Source: GCA-2688775 sp035288865 | GTDB lineage: Archaea; Nanobdellota; Nanobdellia; Woesearchaeales; GW2011-AR4 | Direction: 5' to 3' | Assembly: GCA_035288865.1 (NCBI GenBank) | Contig: DATDZA010000024.1 | Span: 6,972-70,971, forward strand | Length of the DNA stretch: 64,000 bases | Shown: piece by piece, positions 34,931 through 43,512 of the stretch | How positions within the stretch are numbered: the first letter of the stretch is position 1 | How the letters are laid out: the number at the start of each line of letters is the position of its first letter | Position numbers and translations under genes: made by a program | Notes under the pieces: generated by a model | Databases searched by the model: none | Seen by the model: the letters and a program-made list of their open reading frames with translations, nothing else | What the model was told of the DNA's origin: nothing

Positions 34931-35227
34931 CTAAATCCCCAGCGCCATCCTGGCTTCTTCCGACATCTTGTCAGCTCCCCAGACTGGGTTGAATGTCAGT
35001 TCAATGTCAACTTCTCTAACGCCATCAAGAGAAGAAACATGCCTTCTCACGTCATCAAGAAGCGCAGGGCCATAAGGGCACATTGGAGTTGTGAACGTCA
35101 TGAGAATTTTTACTTTATTTCCTTCAATTTCAATATTATAAATTAACCCCAAACTCCATATATCATACTGTATTTCAGGGTCATAAACTGTTTTCAAAAT
35201 CTCTATCACCTGCTCTTTCGTTGCCAT
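34931..35227 (-). CDS. MIP18/SufT-family iron-sulfur assembly protein
   Basis: This is a 98-aa DUF59 (MIP18/SufT) domain. The start VIEILKTVYDPEIQYDIWSLGLIYNIEI and the reactive-cysteine segment TFTTPMCPYGPALLDDV, then ELTFNPVWG, are diagnostic. Members help deliver or mature Fe-S clusters. It could serve the Fe-S helicase and radical SAM enzyme seen elsewhere in the window. The start at 35227 follows a short AT-rich promoter shared with the divergent gene at 35334. Confidence 0.92.
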   Translation of the reverse strand: MATKEQVIEILKTVYDPEIQYDIWSLGLIYNIEIEGNKVKILMTFTTPMCPYGPALLDDVRRHVSSLDGVREVDIELTFNPVWGADKMSEEARMALGI

Positions 35228-35333
35228 AGATATAAGAATAATTTAATGTTTTAAAAGCTTTGTTAAATTTGATTTTTTTAAACAAAAATTTTCGTTAAAT
35301 TTATATACAAGCATTCCAAGGAAAATAAAAAAG

Positions 35334-37868
35334 ATGGCCGGAATAAAAAAATCATTGTCTTTCTTGATTGTTGGATGTATTATTCTAAGCAGCATTGCAT
35401 TTGCCCAGTCTGCGTCAACAAATGTTTCCGCTTCAGCCAATTCCGATAACAAAAACTTTGAAAGCAGCGGCTCTTTTGATTCAGGTATGAGTTCAAATGG
35501 AATGGTTCAGAGTTCAATAAATCATGAGCCGGGCGAAGATGAAATGCGCGCAATGGCAAAAGAAAGGATGGGTGACGAATTCTCTGAAGAGGAATTCCAG
35601 CGCATGATAAAAAGCCGTGGGCAAAACAACCTAAATGAAAGATCGTTCAATCAAGATGATTTCTCATATGAGCAGAAAGGTTTTGAGCACCGTTATGATG
35701 CAGGACCATCATACGAAGGATATTCAAAAGAAAATATGATTTTTGCAATGGTCTTTGAGAATATTGGCGGGGATTTTGATCCTAGGGAAATAAAGGACAA
35801 GTGTAGCAACCCCGACAAGCTTGCAGATTATATTATTAATAAACTGAAAGAAAGGGTAGGAGACATAAAGAGTCTATGCAGTAAAATGGAAAAGCAAGAG
35901 GCAAGTTGTGATGAAGAGACAAAAACAATGTGCTCCAGAATTGGAACTCCATCCATATCAGGCAATTCAGATGAAATGGAAAAGGTTCAGTCTGTTGCCG
36001 CTTCCTGTCCTGTCAACAAAGACGCAATAATCCAATCATGCATGCTAAGAAGCAAAAGCTACATAGAGCAGCATTCTAAGACCACTGACAGCATGTGCGA
36101 GCAGAGGGCAAACTCAGCTTCAACAGACATAAACAGGGAATGCGAGAATTACAAAAGTAGGCAAATTTGCGATAAAGACGCATTTGTCCAGCAGTGCCTG
36201 ACCAATTCAGGAGCAAGAAAAGATGATGAAAACGGGGAAAGAAAAGCATGTCCTAAAAATCCAATTCCAGAATGCAAAGATGGGGCTAGGTTAGAAACAA
36301 AAAGAGATGTTAATGGATGCGAATCTTATCACTGCATACAATCTACGTCACAATGTCCGACTCCAACAGAGCCAAAATGCGCCCAGGGAGAAACTTTGCA
36401 AAAGAAATCAGACGAAAGAGGATGCATCTATTATTTTTGCCAAGCATCTGCAAATACATGCCCGGAAATTTCACAGCCAACATGCTCATCAAATACTCAT
36501 TTGGAAAAAAGAACGGACCAAAGAGGCTGCGTTTCATATTATTGCGCCTCAAATCCGTGCGCAGAAGTGTCAAGGCCGTCATGCAGTTCAGGAGAAAGGA
36601 TGCAGGCTTATTATGACAATGCAGGCTGCGTTGCAAGCTACCAATGCATCAAGGAACAGGCCGTTTGCCCTGAACCTTCAAAACCAACCTGCTCTGAGGG
36701 CCAAAGCATTACAACAAGATATGACTCAAACAAATGCCCCAGCTATGAATGCGTGACAATAACAACTTCCAGCTCATCAAGCGTCACAGGAGCTGTTGTT
36801 TTCAACAACTATGATGATTTTGTCAGGGAATGCGATTCCAAATGGTCGCAGCAGGAAAGAATTTGCAAGACAATGCAGTCCAACTGCGACAAGGGAAATT
36901 TTGTAGACAGATGCAAGGAGTCATCCAAGCAAAGCCTTGAGCAATTCAAAGCAAATGTAGAGGAAATCTGCAAAACGCAGACGGTTTCTCAAATTCTTGC
37001 ATTGGAGGATAAATGCTCAAGGATGGACAAGGAAAAGCAAAGGTGCGCTGAGCAGACTGAAAAAAGATGCTCTCAGATGAAAGGCTTGTCTGAAAAATGC
37101 GCGTCAACACTTACGGACGACAATCTAAGAAAATTCATAATCCAAGAATCGCAAAAGAGATGCAGGTTCTCAGACAAGCTTGAAAACAGGGAAAATATAA
37201 CAAAATCGAATAAGGTCGAGATTGTGCTTGCGGTTGTGAATACTGTGACAGAAAGTGACTTGGATAAACTAAGATTGTTTGTCAATGACTTAAAGGAAGA
37301 GATGAAGTTGGAATCTACAACTGTCTTTAAAGGAAACATCAACCCAAATAATTTCGGTGACATAAAATTGCTGCCATTTGTTGTCAATGCCAAAATCAGC
37401 ACATCAGCAAGTTCTGAAAGATCACAAGATATAAAGGAAAATCTGATAGCCAGCAAGAAAGCTGAAGAAACAGCGTCAAAATTGGCATCATTGAGGGACT
37501 CTGATGTCCCCAATGAGTATCTGTACATAATTGAAGGCGAGGCCAGCGAGGTTCTCAATGTTTCAGATAATTTGGATGAAATCGAGAAAAACGATGACCA
37601 GAAAGGCATTGGATACAAGATGAAGCGCTTTTTAGGGCTTGCAAAACAGGCAGAGCAGGAAGAAATCCGGCAATTGCAGGAAAGCAAATCCAAATTGCAA
37701 AATTCTATTGAAACGCTAACAAGATTGATTGACGAAGTCCCAAGCGATGTTGCAAAGGCAATTTTAAAAGAGCAGGTTGAAGATTTAAAGCAGCAGCAGG
37801 CTGATATTCAGTCTCTTATAGATGCAAAAGAGAAAAAAGCAAAAGGATTTTTCGGGATATTTGGGTAA
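35334..37868 (+). CDS. Secreted Cys-rich repeat protein
   Basis: This is an 844-aa exported protein. It has a signal peptide (to about residue 25, ending IAFAQS), then a Ser/Asn-rich linker and an acidic helical region. A helical Cys-rich domain lies at about 160-300. Five tandem repeats of about 33 residues (304-475) follow the pattern C-P-x4-P-x-C-x2-G-x7-D-x2-G/K-C-x-S/Y-Y-x-C. A second helical Cys-rich domain at about 495-620 resembles the first, and a C-terminal coiled coil spans about 770-830. The VTGAVVF segment precedes the second helical domain. The TATA element AATTTATATAC lies about 30 bases upstream. The function is unknown; cysteine spacing suggests a disulfide-stabilised surface protein. 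Confidence 0.85.
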   Translation: MAGIKKSLSFLIVGCIILSSIAFAQSASTNVSASANSDNKNFESSGSFDSGMSSNGMVQSSINHEPGEDEMRAMAKERMGDEFSEEEFQRMIKSRGQNNLNERSFNQDDFSYEQKGFEHRYDAGPSYEGYSKENMIFAMVFENIGGDFDPREIKDKCSNPDKLADYIINKLKERVGDIKSLCSKMEKQEASCDEETKTMCSRIGTPSISGNSDEMEKVQSVAASCPVNKDAIIQSCMLRSKSYIEQHSKTTDSMCEQRANSASTDINRECENYKSRQICDKDAFVQQCLTNSGARKDDENGERKACPKNPIPECKDGARLETKRDVNGCESYHCIQSTSQCPTPTEPKCAQGETLQKKSDERGCIYYFCQASANTCPEISQPTCSSNTHLEKRTDQRGCVSYYCASNPCAEVSRPSCSSGERMQAYYDNAGCVASYQCIKEQAVCPEPSKPTCSEGQSITTRYDSNKCPSYECVTITTSSSSSVTGAVVFNNYDDFVRECDSKWSQQERICKTMQSNCDKGNFVDRCKESSKQSLEQFKANVEEICKTQTVSQILALEDKCSRMDKEKQRCAEQTEKRCSQMKGLSEKCASTLTDDNLRKFIIQESQKRCRFSDKLENRENITKSNKVEIVLAVVNTVTESDLDKLRLFVNDLKEEMKLESTTVFKGNINPNNFGDIKLLPFVVNAKISTSASSERSQDIKENLIASKKAEETASKLASLRDSDVPNEYLYIIEGEASEVLNVSDNLDEIEKNDDQKGIGYKMKRFLGLAKQAEQEEIRQLQESKSKLQNSIETLTRLIDEVPSDVAKAILKEQVEDLKQQQADIQSLIDAKEKKAKGFFGIFG

Positions 37869-37936
37869 AATCCTATATTTTCATAAATCCCACTTTCTTA
37901 AAAAATGGAAAGATTTCATTATATGGCCATAGTTAG

Positions 37937-38080
37937 TGCACCATCCTAAAAAATAAAATAATATCAAAGGACCCAGTAAAAGCCCTGCAGACAGAAGGCA
38001 AGAAATTTAAAGATACGAATGCTAAAAAACTAGGAAAACACTTTGAAGCAGAATTATTAAAGCATGTATCTCAATATTAA
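37937..38080 (+). pseudogene. Possible gene remnant, 47 codons
   Basis: An open frame without ATG, GTG or TTG start reads like genuine protein: ISKDPVKALQTEGKKFKDTN continuing to LLKHVSQY and a stop. It is preceded by TAG. It ends by overlapping the convergent trhO stop by 4 bases. It may be the 3' remnant of a decayed gene or a gene with a non-standard start such as ATA. I cannot name the family. Confidence 0.35.
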
Positions 38081-38967
38081 ATAATTATAATCTCTTTCCT
38101 TCTCTTCGGTGCTGTAAGACATTCTTCACAACAGCTTTTATTATATTCTTCTCTGCATTCTTCACAGCAGGTAAATAATTTATCACAATCCAAATTATGG
38201 CAATTCAAATAATCATCGCATCCATTACCACACCATTGGCATTGAGTTAATTTATTTTTATCATTTTTATTTATTTCAATTGCAATCCTGTCGTCAAAAA
38301 CAAAGCATTTTCCTTCCCAGTAAGTATCCGGAAATTCCTCGCCAAATTTCAAAATGCCTCCTTTAATCTGGTAAACATCATTAAATCCATTCTCTTTTAA
38401 AAAAGCCGAAGCTTTCTCGCATCTTATTCCCCCGGTACAATAAGTTACAATTTTTTTGTCTTTTAAGTCTTCAATTTCATTCATACTTTTTGGCAAATCC
38501 CTAAAATTTTTCATGTCTAACGTAACAGCATTCCTAAATCTTCCGATTTTATGTTCATAGTCATTTCTCATATCAACCAAAACAAGATCCTCATTATTAT
38601 CAAGCCATTCTTTTAATTTTGAAGGCTCTATGAATTTCGCAGTATTATTTAAATCGACATTCAACGCTGAATAAACAATTTCTTTTCTTACCCTCACAAA
38701 CATTTTTCTGAATGCAGGCTTATCCGTAATGTTTTCCTTGAATTCAATGTCAGCAAATAAAGGATTTTTTCTTAATTCTGATTTGTATTTCTCAACAATA
38801 TGTTTGTTGCCGTAAACAGATCCATTTATTCCCTCTTCTCCTACAAGAATTCTACCTTTCAGTCCGATAGACAGACAATATTCAAGATGCTCTTTATGGA
38901 ATTCAACAGGATTTTCTATTCTAACATACTTGTAGAATGCCGACACGATTGCACTTTTTGTTTCCAT
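38077..38967 (-). CDS. trhO: tRNA uridine(34) hydroxylase / rhodanese
   Basis: This 296-aa protein matches the YceA/TrhO family, which hydroxylates U34 in some tRNAs with O2. The N-terminal ferredoxin-like domain includes LKGRILVGEEGINGSVYG, and the central rhodanese domain carries the active cysteine in VTYCTGGIRCEKASAFL. The C-terminal about 60 residues are very Cys-rich (CQWCGNGC, CCEECREEY, CCEECL) and probably bind zinc, as in some family members. The ATG at 38967 follows AT-rich sequence with a TATA-like element. TrhO is mostly bacterial, so transfer is possible. Confidence 0.92.
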   Translation of the reverse strand: METKSAIVSAFYKYVRIENPVEFHKEHLEYCLSIGLKGRILVGEEGINGSVYGNKHIVEKYKSELRKNPLFADIEFKENITDKPAFRKMFVRVRKEIVYSALNVDLNNTAKFIEPSKLKEWLDNNEDLVLVDMRNDYEHKIGRFRNAVTLDMKNFRDLPKSMNEIEDLKDKKIVTYCTGGIRCEKASAFLKENGFNDVYQIKGGILKFGEEFPDTYWEGKCFVFDDRIAIEINKNDKNKLTQCQWCGNGCDDYLNCHNLDCDKLFTCCEECREEYNKSCCEECLTAPKRRKEIIII

Positions 38968-39045
38968 AGTCAGTAGTATTTTAATTTCTTTTTTAAAGTT
39001 TTCTCATAAACATATTTAAATATGCTCCTGTTTTGTTTTACAAGA

Positions 39046-39684
39046 ATGAAAATAACTGATAAAATACTAAGCCTGCCTATTCCAGTCCTGCATCTATGGG
39101 GCTACCCAATAGTCTTTCTTTCTGCGCTTCTTGAAGCGTCACCTTTTTTCGGAATATTTATACCGGGACAGACAATTGTGATGATTGGGGGGTTTTATGC
39201 AAAATTAGGCGTGTTAAATATATACTATGTAATTGTCCTGTCCGCATTAGGCGCAATAATTGGAGATTTAATAGGTTATGTTTTGGGAAGGAGATACGGA
39301 TATTCATTTATCAGAGATTATGGAAAATATTTCTTTTTCAAGAAAGAGTATTTCAAAAAGACAAAAGAGTTAATGAACGAACACACCGGCAAAACAATAA
39401 TTATAGGAAGATTTAATTCAATTACCAGGGCATTTGCGCCTTTTGTTGCAGGCTCTTCAAAAGTGCCTTTCAAAAAATTTCTTTTTTATAACATTGTTGG
39501 CGGAATCAGCTGGGGGGTGTTTTTTTCCTTGGTAGGCTACATTTTCGGAAAAGCTTATAAGATAGCATCAAGGTACATCAACGGAATTTTAATTATATTT
39601 TTTATTGCTGCTTTTATTATTGCTTATTTCTATTTAGGGCACAAGAGAAGAAAGAAAATGAAAGATTATGGGATCAAAAAATAA
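39046..39684 (+). CDS. DedA-family membrane protein
   Basis: This is a 212-aa DedA/SNARE-associated (VTT) membrane protein with about five hydrophobic segments. Diagnostic parts are LLEASPFFGIFIPGQ, GAIIGDLIGYVLGRRYG, and the loop GRFNSITRAFAPFVAGSSKVP with conserved Arg and Gly. Members act as lipid scramblases or transporters. I chose ATG 39046 because the TATA box ATATTTAAATATG (39008-39020) lies 25 bases upstream and would overlap the longer start at 39022. Confidence 0.9.
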   Translation: MKITDKILSLPIPVLHLWGYPIVFLSALLEASPFFGIFIPGQTIVMIGGFYAKLGVLNIYYVIVLSALGAIIGDLIGYVLGRRYGYSFIRDYGKYFFFKKEYFKKTKELMNEHTGKTIIIGRFNSITRAFAPFVAGSSKVPFKKFLFYNIVGGISWGVFFSLVGYIFGKAYKIASRYINGILIIFFIAAFIIAYFYLGHKRRKKMKDYGIKK

Positions 39685-39741
39685 TTCTGCCACAGAATAT
39701 TTATCTGAAATGTATTTAAACTTCAAAAAATTCCCGCCATT

Positions 39742-40179
39742 ATGCCGCACATACATCCTAAGCCAAAAAACAATGCAGAATTTCTTGAGGTAATGTCAGA
39801 AATAATTTTTGTTTCGGGATTCAGGTGGGACTTGGTGCATTCCAGATGGCACAAAATAAAAAAAGCATTTCATAAGTTTAGCATCGATAAAGTTGCAGAT
39901 GAGAAAGTTGAAAGTCTAATCATAAAAGATGGAATGATTAAAAATCAATCAAAAATTAAGGCTATAATAGAAAATGCAAAAATTTGCCAGAGCATAATCA
40001 AAAAACATGGCAGCATTAATAATTGGATTAAAGAAATTCAAAAGAATAACAAAAAAGAGCCATTATTTAATCCCGCAGTAAGGGAAGAAATGAAAAAATT
40101 TGCCAAAATTGGGAATACTACAAGCAGGTGGCTTGCATATGTGACAACAAGAGATAAGAAATTGCTTGAGGAAGAATAA
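39742..40179 (+). CDS. DNA-3-methyladenine glycosylase I-like protein
   Basis: This is a 145-aa protein of the helix-hairpin-helix glycosylase group, resembling Tag. The segments EIIFVSGFRWDLVHSRWHKIKKAFHKF and IIKDGMIKNQSKIKAIIENAK correspond to the Tag core (SW..VL.KR..FR..F; DpgIIRnr.KI.a.i.NA). It is shorter than bacterial Tag (about 185 aa) and lacks its N-terminal zinc cysteines, so activity is uncertain. It is probably a base-excision enzyme or diverged relative. It ends 17 bases from the convergent helicase gene. Confidence 0.78.
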   Translation: MPHIHPKPKNNAEFLEVMSEIIFVSGFRWDLVHSRWHKIKKAFHKFSIDKVADEKVESLIIKDGMIKNQSKIKAIIENAKICQSIIKKHGSINNWIKEIQKNNKKEPLFNPAVREEMKKFAKIGNTTSRWLAYVTTRDKKLLEEE

Positions 40180-40196
40180 AAAATTTAAAAATTATT

Positions 40197-41555
40197 TTAC
40201 CTAAACCTCCTTTCATGCGGCCTTGAAGATGAGCTGCGTGGCCTATTCCCTTGGTACGAGCTTCCGTGGCTGCTTCTTTCGCCGCTTCTCTCGCTTCTAC
40301 CTTCACCGTCAGAAGAAGATCCTCTGCTTTCCCGATGCCCGTGGCCGTAACTTCCTCTTCCAGATTGAGATCCATAACCTCTTCTGTAACTTGGCCTTCC
40401 GTGAAATCCGCCGCCTCTGCCAGGTTCTCTGACCCCAGCCACAAATGAAATTTTCTCAAATACCGGAAGCTGAACCTGCTGAACTACAATTGACCTGTCC
40501 GAAAGCACATTTCTGAAATTATCATGGTCCTGCTCTGCAATCAAAGAAATAACTTTCCCCTCCGTTCCTGCCCTTGCAGTCCTTCCAATCCTGTGAATAT
40601 ATTCTTTTGATGTTTTTGGAGAGTCATAGTTTATGACATGGCTGACATTTTTTATATCAAGCCCCCTTGCTGCAACATCGCTTGCAACAAGCACGCTGAC
40701 CTCTCCGCGGTGGAAAGCATCAATTGATTGTTTCCTTCTGTTCTGGCTTAATCCGCCGTGCAGGCTGAGAGCCTGTATTCCCTGCTTGTATAGGTTTTTG
40801 CTGATGACATCAACACGATTTCTTGTCGCGCAGAATATAATTGTAATCCCTTGCGCTTCATGCTTTAGAATATGCGACAGCAATGAAAATTTATCCCGCG
40901 AAGGCACAGAATAGAAAAGCTGTTCCATCTTGCTCTCTTCGACATAAGCCTGGGTCTTGATTTTTTCAGGATTTTTCATGTAGTTTTTGACCACATTGTG
41001 AACCTGCTGTGACATGGTTGCGCTGAAAAGCAAGGTCTGCCTCTCTCTTGGAGTTTGGGAGATTATCCTGCTCACATCGTCAACGAATCCCATTTCGAAC
41101 ATCTTGTCGGCTTCGTCAAGAACAAGAATTTTCACCTTGCTGAAATTAATTGTGCCCCTTTCCAGATGGTCAAGTATTCTTCCCGGCGTCCCTACAACAA
41201 TGTCAGCCTGCCTTATCATTCCAAACTGCGGATTGATAGAGACACCGCCGTAAATGGCATATATGTTCATTCTTTTATGCTTTGCAAATTTTCTCATCTC
41301 CGTTGAAACCTGCTCACACAGTTCTCTTGTTGGAACAAGAATAAGAACCTGCAGGCCTGCATTGTGGCTTATCTTCTCAAGAATTGGAAACCCAAAAGCC
41401 GCCGTTTTTCCGGAGCCTGTCTGTGACTGCCCTATAACATCTTTTCCGTGCTGGATTAATGGGATTGCTTTCTGCTGTATCTCAGTCATCTCCAAATACC
41501 CCATCTCTTCAAATGCTTTCTTTAGCTCTGCCTGTAAATGTATTCCCGATATCAT
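40197..41555 (-). CDS. DEAD-box RNA helicase with RG-rich tail
   Basis: This is a 452-aa ATP-dependent RNA helicase. Motifs: Q motif region EIQQKAIP, I GQSQTGSGKTAAFG, Ia PTRELCEQV, II VLDEADKMFEMG, III SATMS, V TSDVAARGLDIKNV (as SDVAARGLD), and VI YIHRIGRTARAG. The last about 80 residues are rich in Arg, Gly and Ser (GRGGGFHGRPSYRRGYG), a typical RNA-binding tail of cold-shock or ribosome-assembly helicases. An unusually long upstream region (41556-41861) with a TATA element about 155 bases away points to a structured 5' leader. Confidence 0.95.
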   Translation of the reverse strand: MISGIHLQAELKKAFEEMGYLEMTEIQQKAIPLIQHGKDVIGQSQTGSGKTAAFGFPILEKISHNAGLQVLILVPTRELCEQVSTEMRKFAKHKRMNIYAIYGGVSINPQFGMIRQADIVVGTPGRILDHLERGTINFSKVKILVLDEADKMFEMGFVDDVSRIISQTPRERQTLLFSATMSQQVHNVVKNYMKNPEKIKTQAYVEESKMEQLFYSVPSRDKFSLLSHILKHEAQGITIIFCATRNRVDVISKNLYKQGIQALSLHGGLSQNRRKQSIDAFHRGEVSVLVASDVAARGLDIKNVSHVINYDSPKTSKEYIHRIGRTARAGTEGKVISLIAEQDHDNFRNVLSDRSIVVQQVQLPVFEKISFVAGVREPGRGGGFHGRPSYRRGYGSQSGRGSYGHGHRESRGSSSDGEGRSERSGERSSHGSSYQGNRPRSSSSRPHERRFR

Positions 41556-41861
41556 TTTTATACCTCACTGATTTTTACGTCCAATTGGTAATTATTTCAG
41601 AAATATCCTGTTTAGTTTTGACCAAGGACTGCTGTCATCAAGGTTATTTCTGCTCTTCTTAACTGGCTAAAATAAAAATAAAACGTCCAGCATCACAAAT
41701 TACTCTATATTTAATTATGCTTAACTCTTTTTAAGGGTTTCTATTGAGAACTTTGAAGAATTTATTGTCCCTTTCTTTTCTATATTCCATATTATATATT
41801 TCCAAAAACCACTGGACATCTCCGCATGAAATATTTAAAGGATTAAATTATTGTTTTTTCT
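41556..41861. other. Long leader region of the DEAD-box helicase gene
   Basis: This is a 306-bp gap between divergent genes. On the minus strand a TATA-like TTAAATATAG (about 41707-41716) would give the helicase mRNA a leader of about 130 bases. It contains a perfect 8-bp inverted repeat, CAGAAATA (41598-41605) with TATTTCTG (41645-41652). The plus-strand TATA for DUF763 (ATATTTAAAGG, about 41828) lies at the other end. I see no gene inside. Confidence 0.5.
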
Positions 41862-43001
41862 ATGTTTAAATCAGGCATTGCAAACCTCCCATTGCATGGC
41901 GGAAGCTGCCCAAGGTGGCTTTTTCCAATAATGAAAAAATTAGGAGGAGCTATAAGCGGGGCTTTGATTTATGAATACGGGCAGCAGGAATTTTTGAAAA
42001 GATTGGCCGACCCATACTGGCTGCAGTCATTTGGAAGCGTCATAGGATTCGACTGGCATTCTTCAGGTTTGACCACAACAACCTTGGGCGCATTAAAAGA
42101 ATCAATCAATAATCAGAATCTGGGGATTAAAATAGCGGGTGGAAAGGGAAATGAATCTAAAAAGGTTTTGGAAGAAATTGAAAATTCAGTTTTTAATTTA
42201 TCTGAAAATAAAGTGGAAAAACTAAAGTATTCGTCAAGAATGAGCGCAAAAGTGGATAATTGCCTTATGCAGGACGGCTACCAGTTATACCACCATTCCT
42301 TTGTTTTTGACGAGAAAGGTAACTGGGTTGTTGTGCAGCAGGGGATGAATTCTGAAAATAAATATGCAAGAAGGTATCACTGGCTAAGCGGCACTGTCTC
42401 TGATTTTGTTGAGGAGCCGCACAATGCGATTTGCTGTGACAGCAGAAATAATTCAACTTTGGATTTGACTTCAAGAGATAACTATAAAGTTAAAAAAATA
42501 TCTGTTGATTTGGTTAACGATGACATCAATAACCTGAATAAATATTTCAATATAAGAATCAGAAGTGATAAAAATAATTCAATCCAAAAAACAATTTACG
42601 AATTCGATGAAAATGCAAAAAACCAAACAAAAATATTCACTATGGCACCAAAACATACAATAATTTACATGGACAAAAGGAACATTGAAACTCTTAAGAA
42701 AGCGCACGAATTCCAGCCGCAAAATTATGAGGAATTAGTTTCAATAAAGGGAATCGGGGCAAAAACAATAAGAAGTTTGGCTTTGGTGTCAGAATTAATT
42801 TATGGAACCGAGATTAACTGGAAAGACCCTGTGAAATACAGTTTTGCCCACGGCGGGAAAGACGGGATTCCCTATCCAGTGGATAGAAAGTTGATGGACG
42901 ATAATACAGAAATTTTGAGAAATGCAATAAAAGACGCAAAATTAGGAAATAAAGAAAAGTTAAGCGCGATAGGAAGACTAGGTAGACTATATGTTAGTTA
43001 A
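41862..43001 (+). CDS. DUF763-family protein
   Basis: This is a 379-aa protein of the DUF763 family, found in archaea and thermophilic bacteria and of unknown function. The diagnostic start is KSGIANLPLHGGSCPRWLFPIMKKLG. The family-conserved WHSSGLTTTTLGALKE, VDNCLMQDGYQLYHHSFVFDEKG and YSFAHGGKDGIPYPVDRK follow. A helix-hairpin-helix-like stretch (ELVSIKGIGAKTIRSLALVS) near residue 300 suggests DNA binding. The ATG at 41862 follows a TATA element by about 30 bases. Confidence 0.93.
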   Translation: MFKSGIANLPLHGGSCPRWLFPIMKKLGGAISGALIYEYGQQEFLKRLADPYWLQSFGSVIGFDWHSSGLTTTTLGALKESINNQNLGIKIAGGKGNESKKVLEEIENSVFNLSENKVEKLKYSSRMSAKVDNCLMQDGYQLYHHSFVFDEKGNWVVVQQGMNSENKYARRYHWLSGTVSDFVEEPHNAICCDSRNNSTLDLTSRDNYKVKKISVDLVNDDINNLNKYFNIRIRSDKNNSIQKTIYEFDENAKNQTKIFTMAPKHTIIYMDKRNIETLKKAHEFQPQNYEELVSIKGIGAKTIRSLALVSELIYGTEINWKDPVKYSFAHGGKDGIPYPVDRKLMDDNTEILRNAIKDAKLGNKEKLSAIGRLGRLYVS

Positions 43002-43032
43002 ATTTTTAAAATTAGGTGTTTTACTAATTTAA

Positions 43033-43512
43033 ATGCTTGAGAAGATTGTAATGTTAAACACCCGGGATTCTGTGTTACTTAGCTTTAAGGAAGGTTTAAG
43101 TCCGGAAGAGGCGCATGATATTATGTATCACCTCATTTCTGAATACTATTTGGATATTACCTGGAAAGACAAGAGAGTTCCCATAGAATTACGGTTTGAA
43201 ATTAGCACAGGACAACGGAACTGTGAGATTGCAGAGGGTGCGTTAACTTATCTCATGATTGGAAAGTATGATAAAATAAGGGGCACCATTCTTGGATTTT
43301 TTGATATCTGGCCGGTGAGAAATCCAGTAAAATATTTAAATTTTGGCGTAAGATTTAGCTTAAGGGATAGAAACTATCTTACAGGAATTTTTCTAAGGGA
43401 TAATCAAGTAACTATGGAGGAAACACAAAATTTTAAGGATTTCTGTGAGCGGTACGGGTTGTCCCCAGCCCCAAATCCAGGACAGGTGCAGACTACCCCA
43501 AAAACCCCCTGA
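43033..43512 (+). CDS. Unknown 159-aa protein
   Basis: I do not recognise this protein. It has 159 residues, is soluble, and looks alpha/beta with several beta-strands (KIVMLNTRDSVLLSFKEG, RGTILGFFDIWP, NFGVRFSLRD) and a Pro-rich end. It follows DUF763 by 31 bases with its own AT-rich upstream, and its last 20 bases overlap the convergent ppcA stop. No motif suggests a function. Confidence 0.65.
   Translation: MLEKIVMLNTRDSVLLSFKEGLSPEEAHDIMYHLISEYYLDITWKDKRVPIELRFEISTGQRNCEIAEGALTYLMIGKYDKIRGTILGFFDIWPVRNPVKYLNFGVRFSLRDRNYLTGIFLRDNQVTMEETQNFKDFCERYGLSPAPNPGQVQTTPKTP

Noticed and set aside
41598..41652. C/D box small RNA (TGATGA and CTGA on the minus strand)
   Set aside because: The terminal stem does not flank the boxes in the right way and no D'/C' pair is present; kept only as an inverted repeat.
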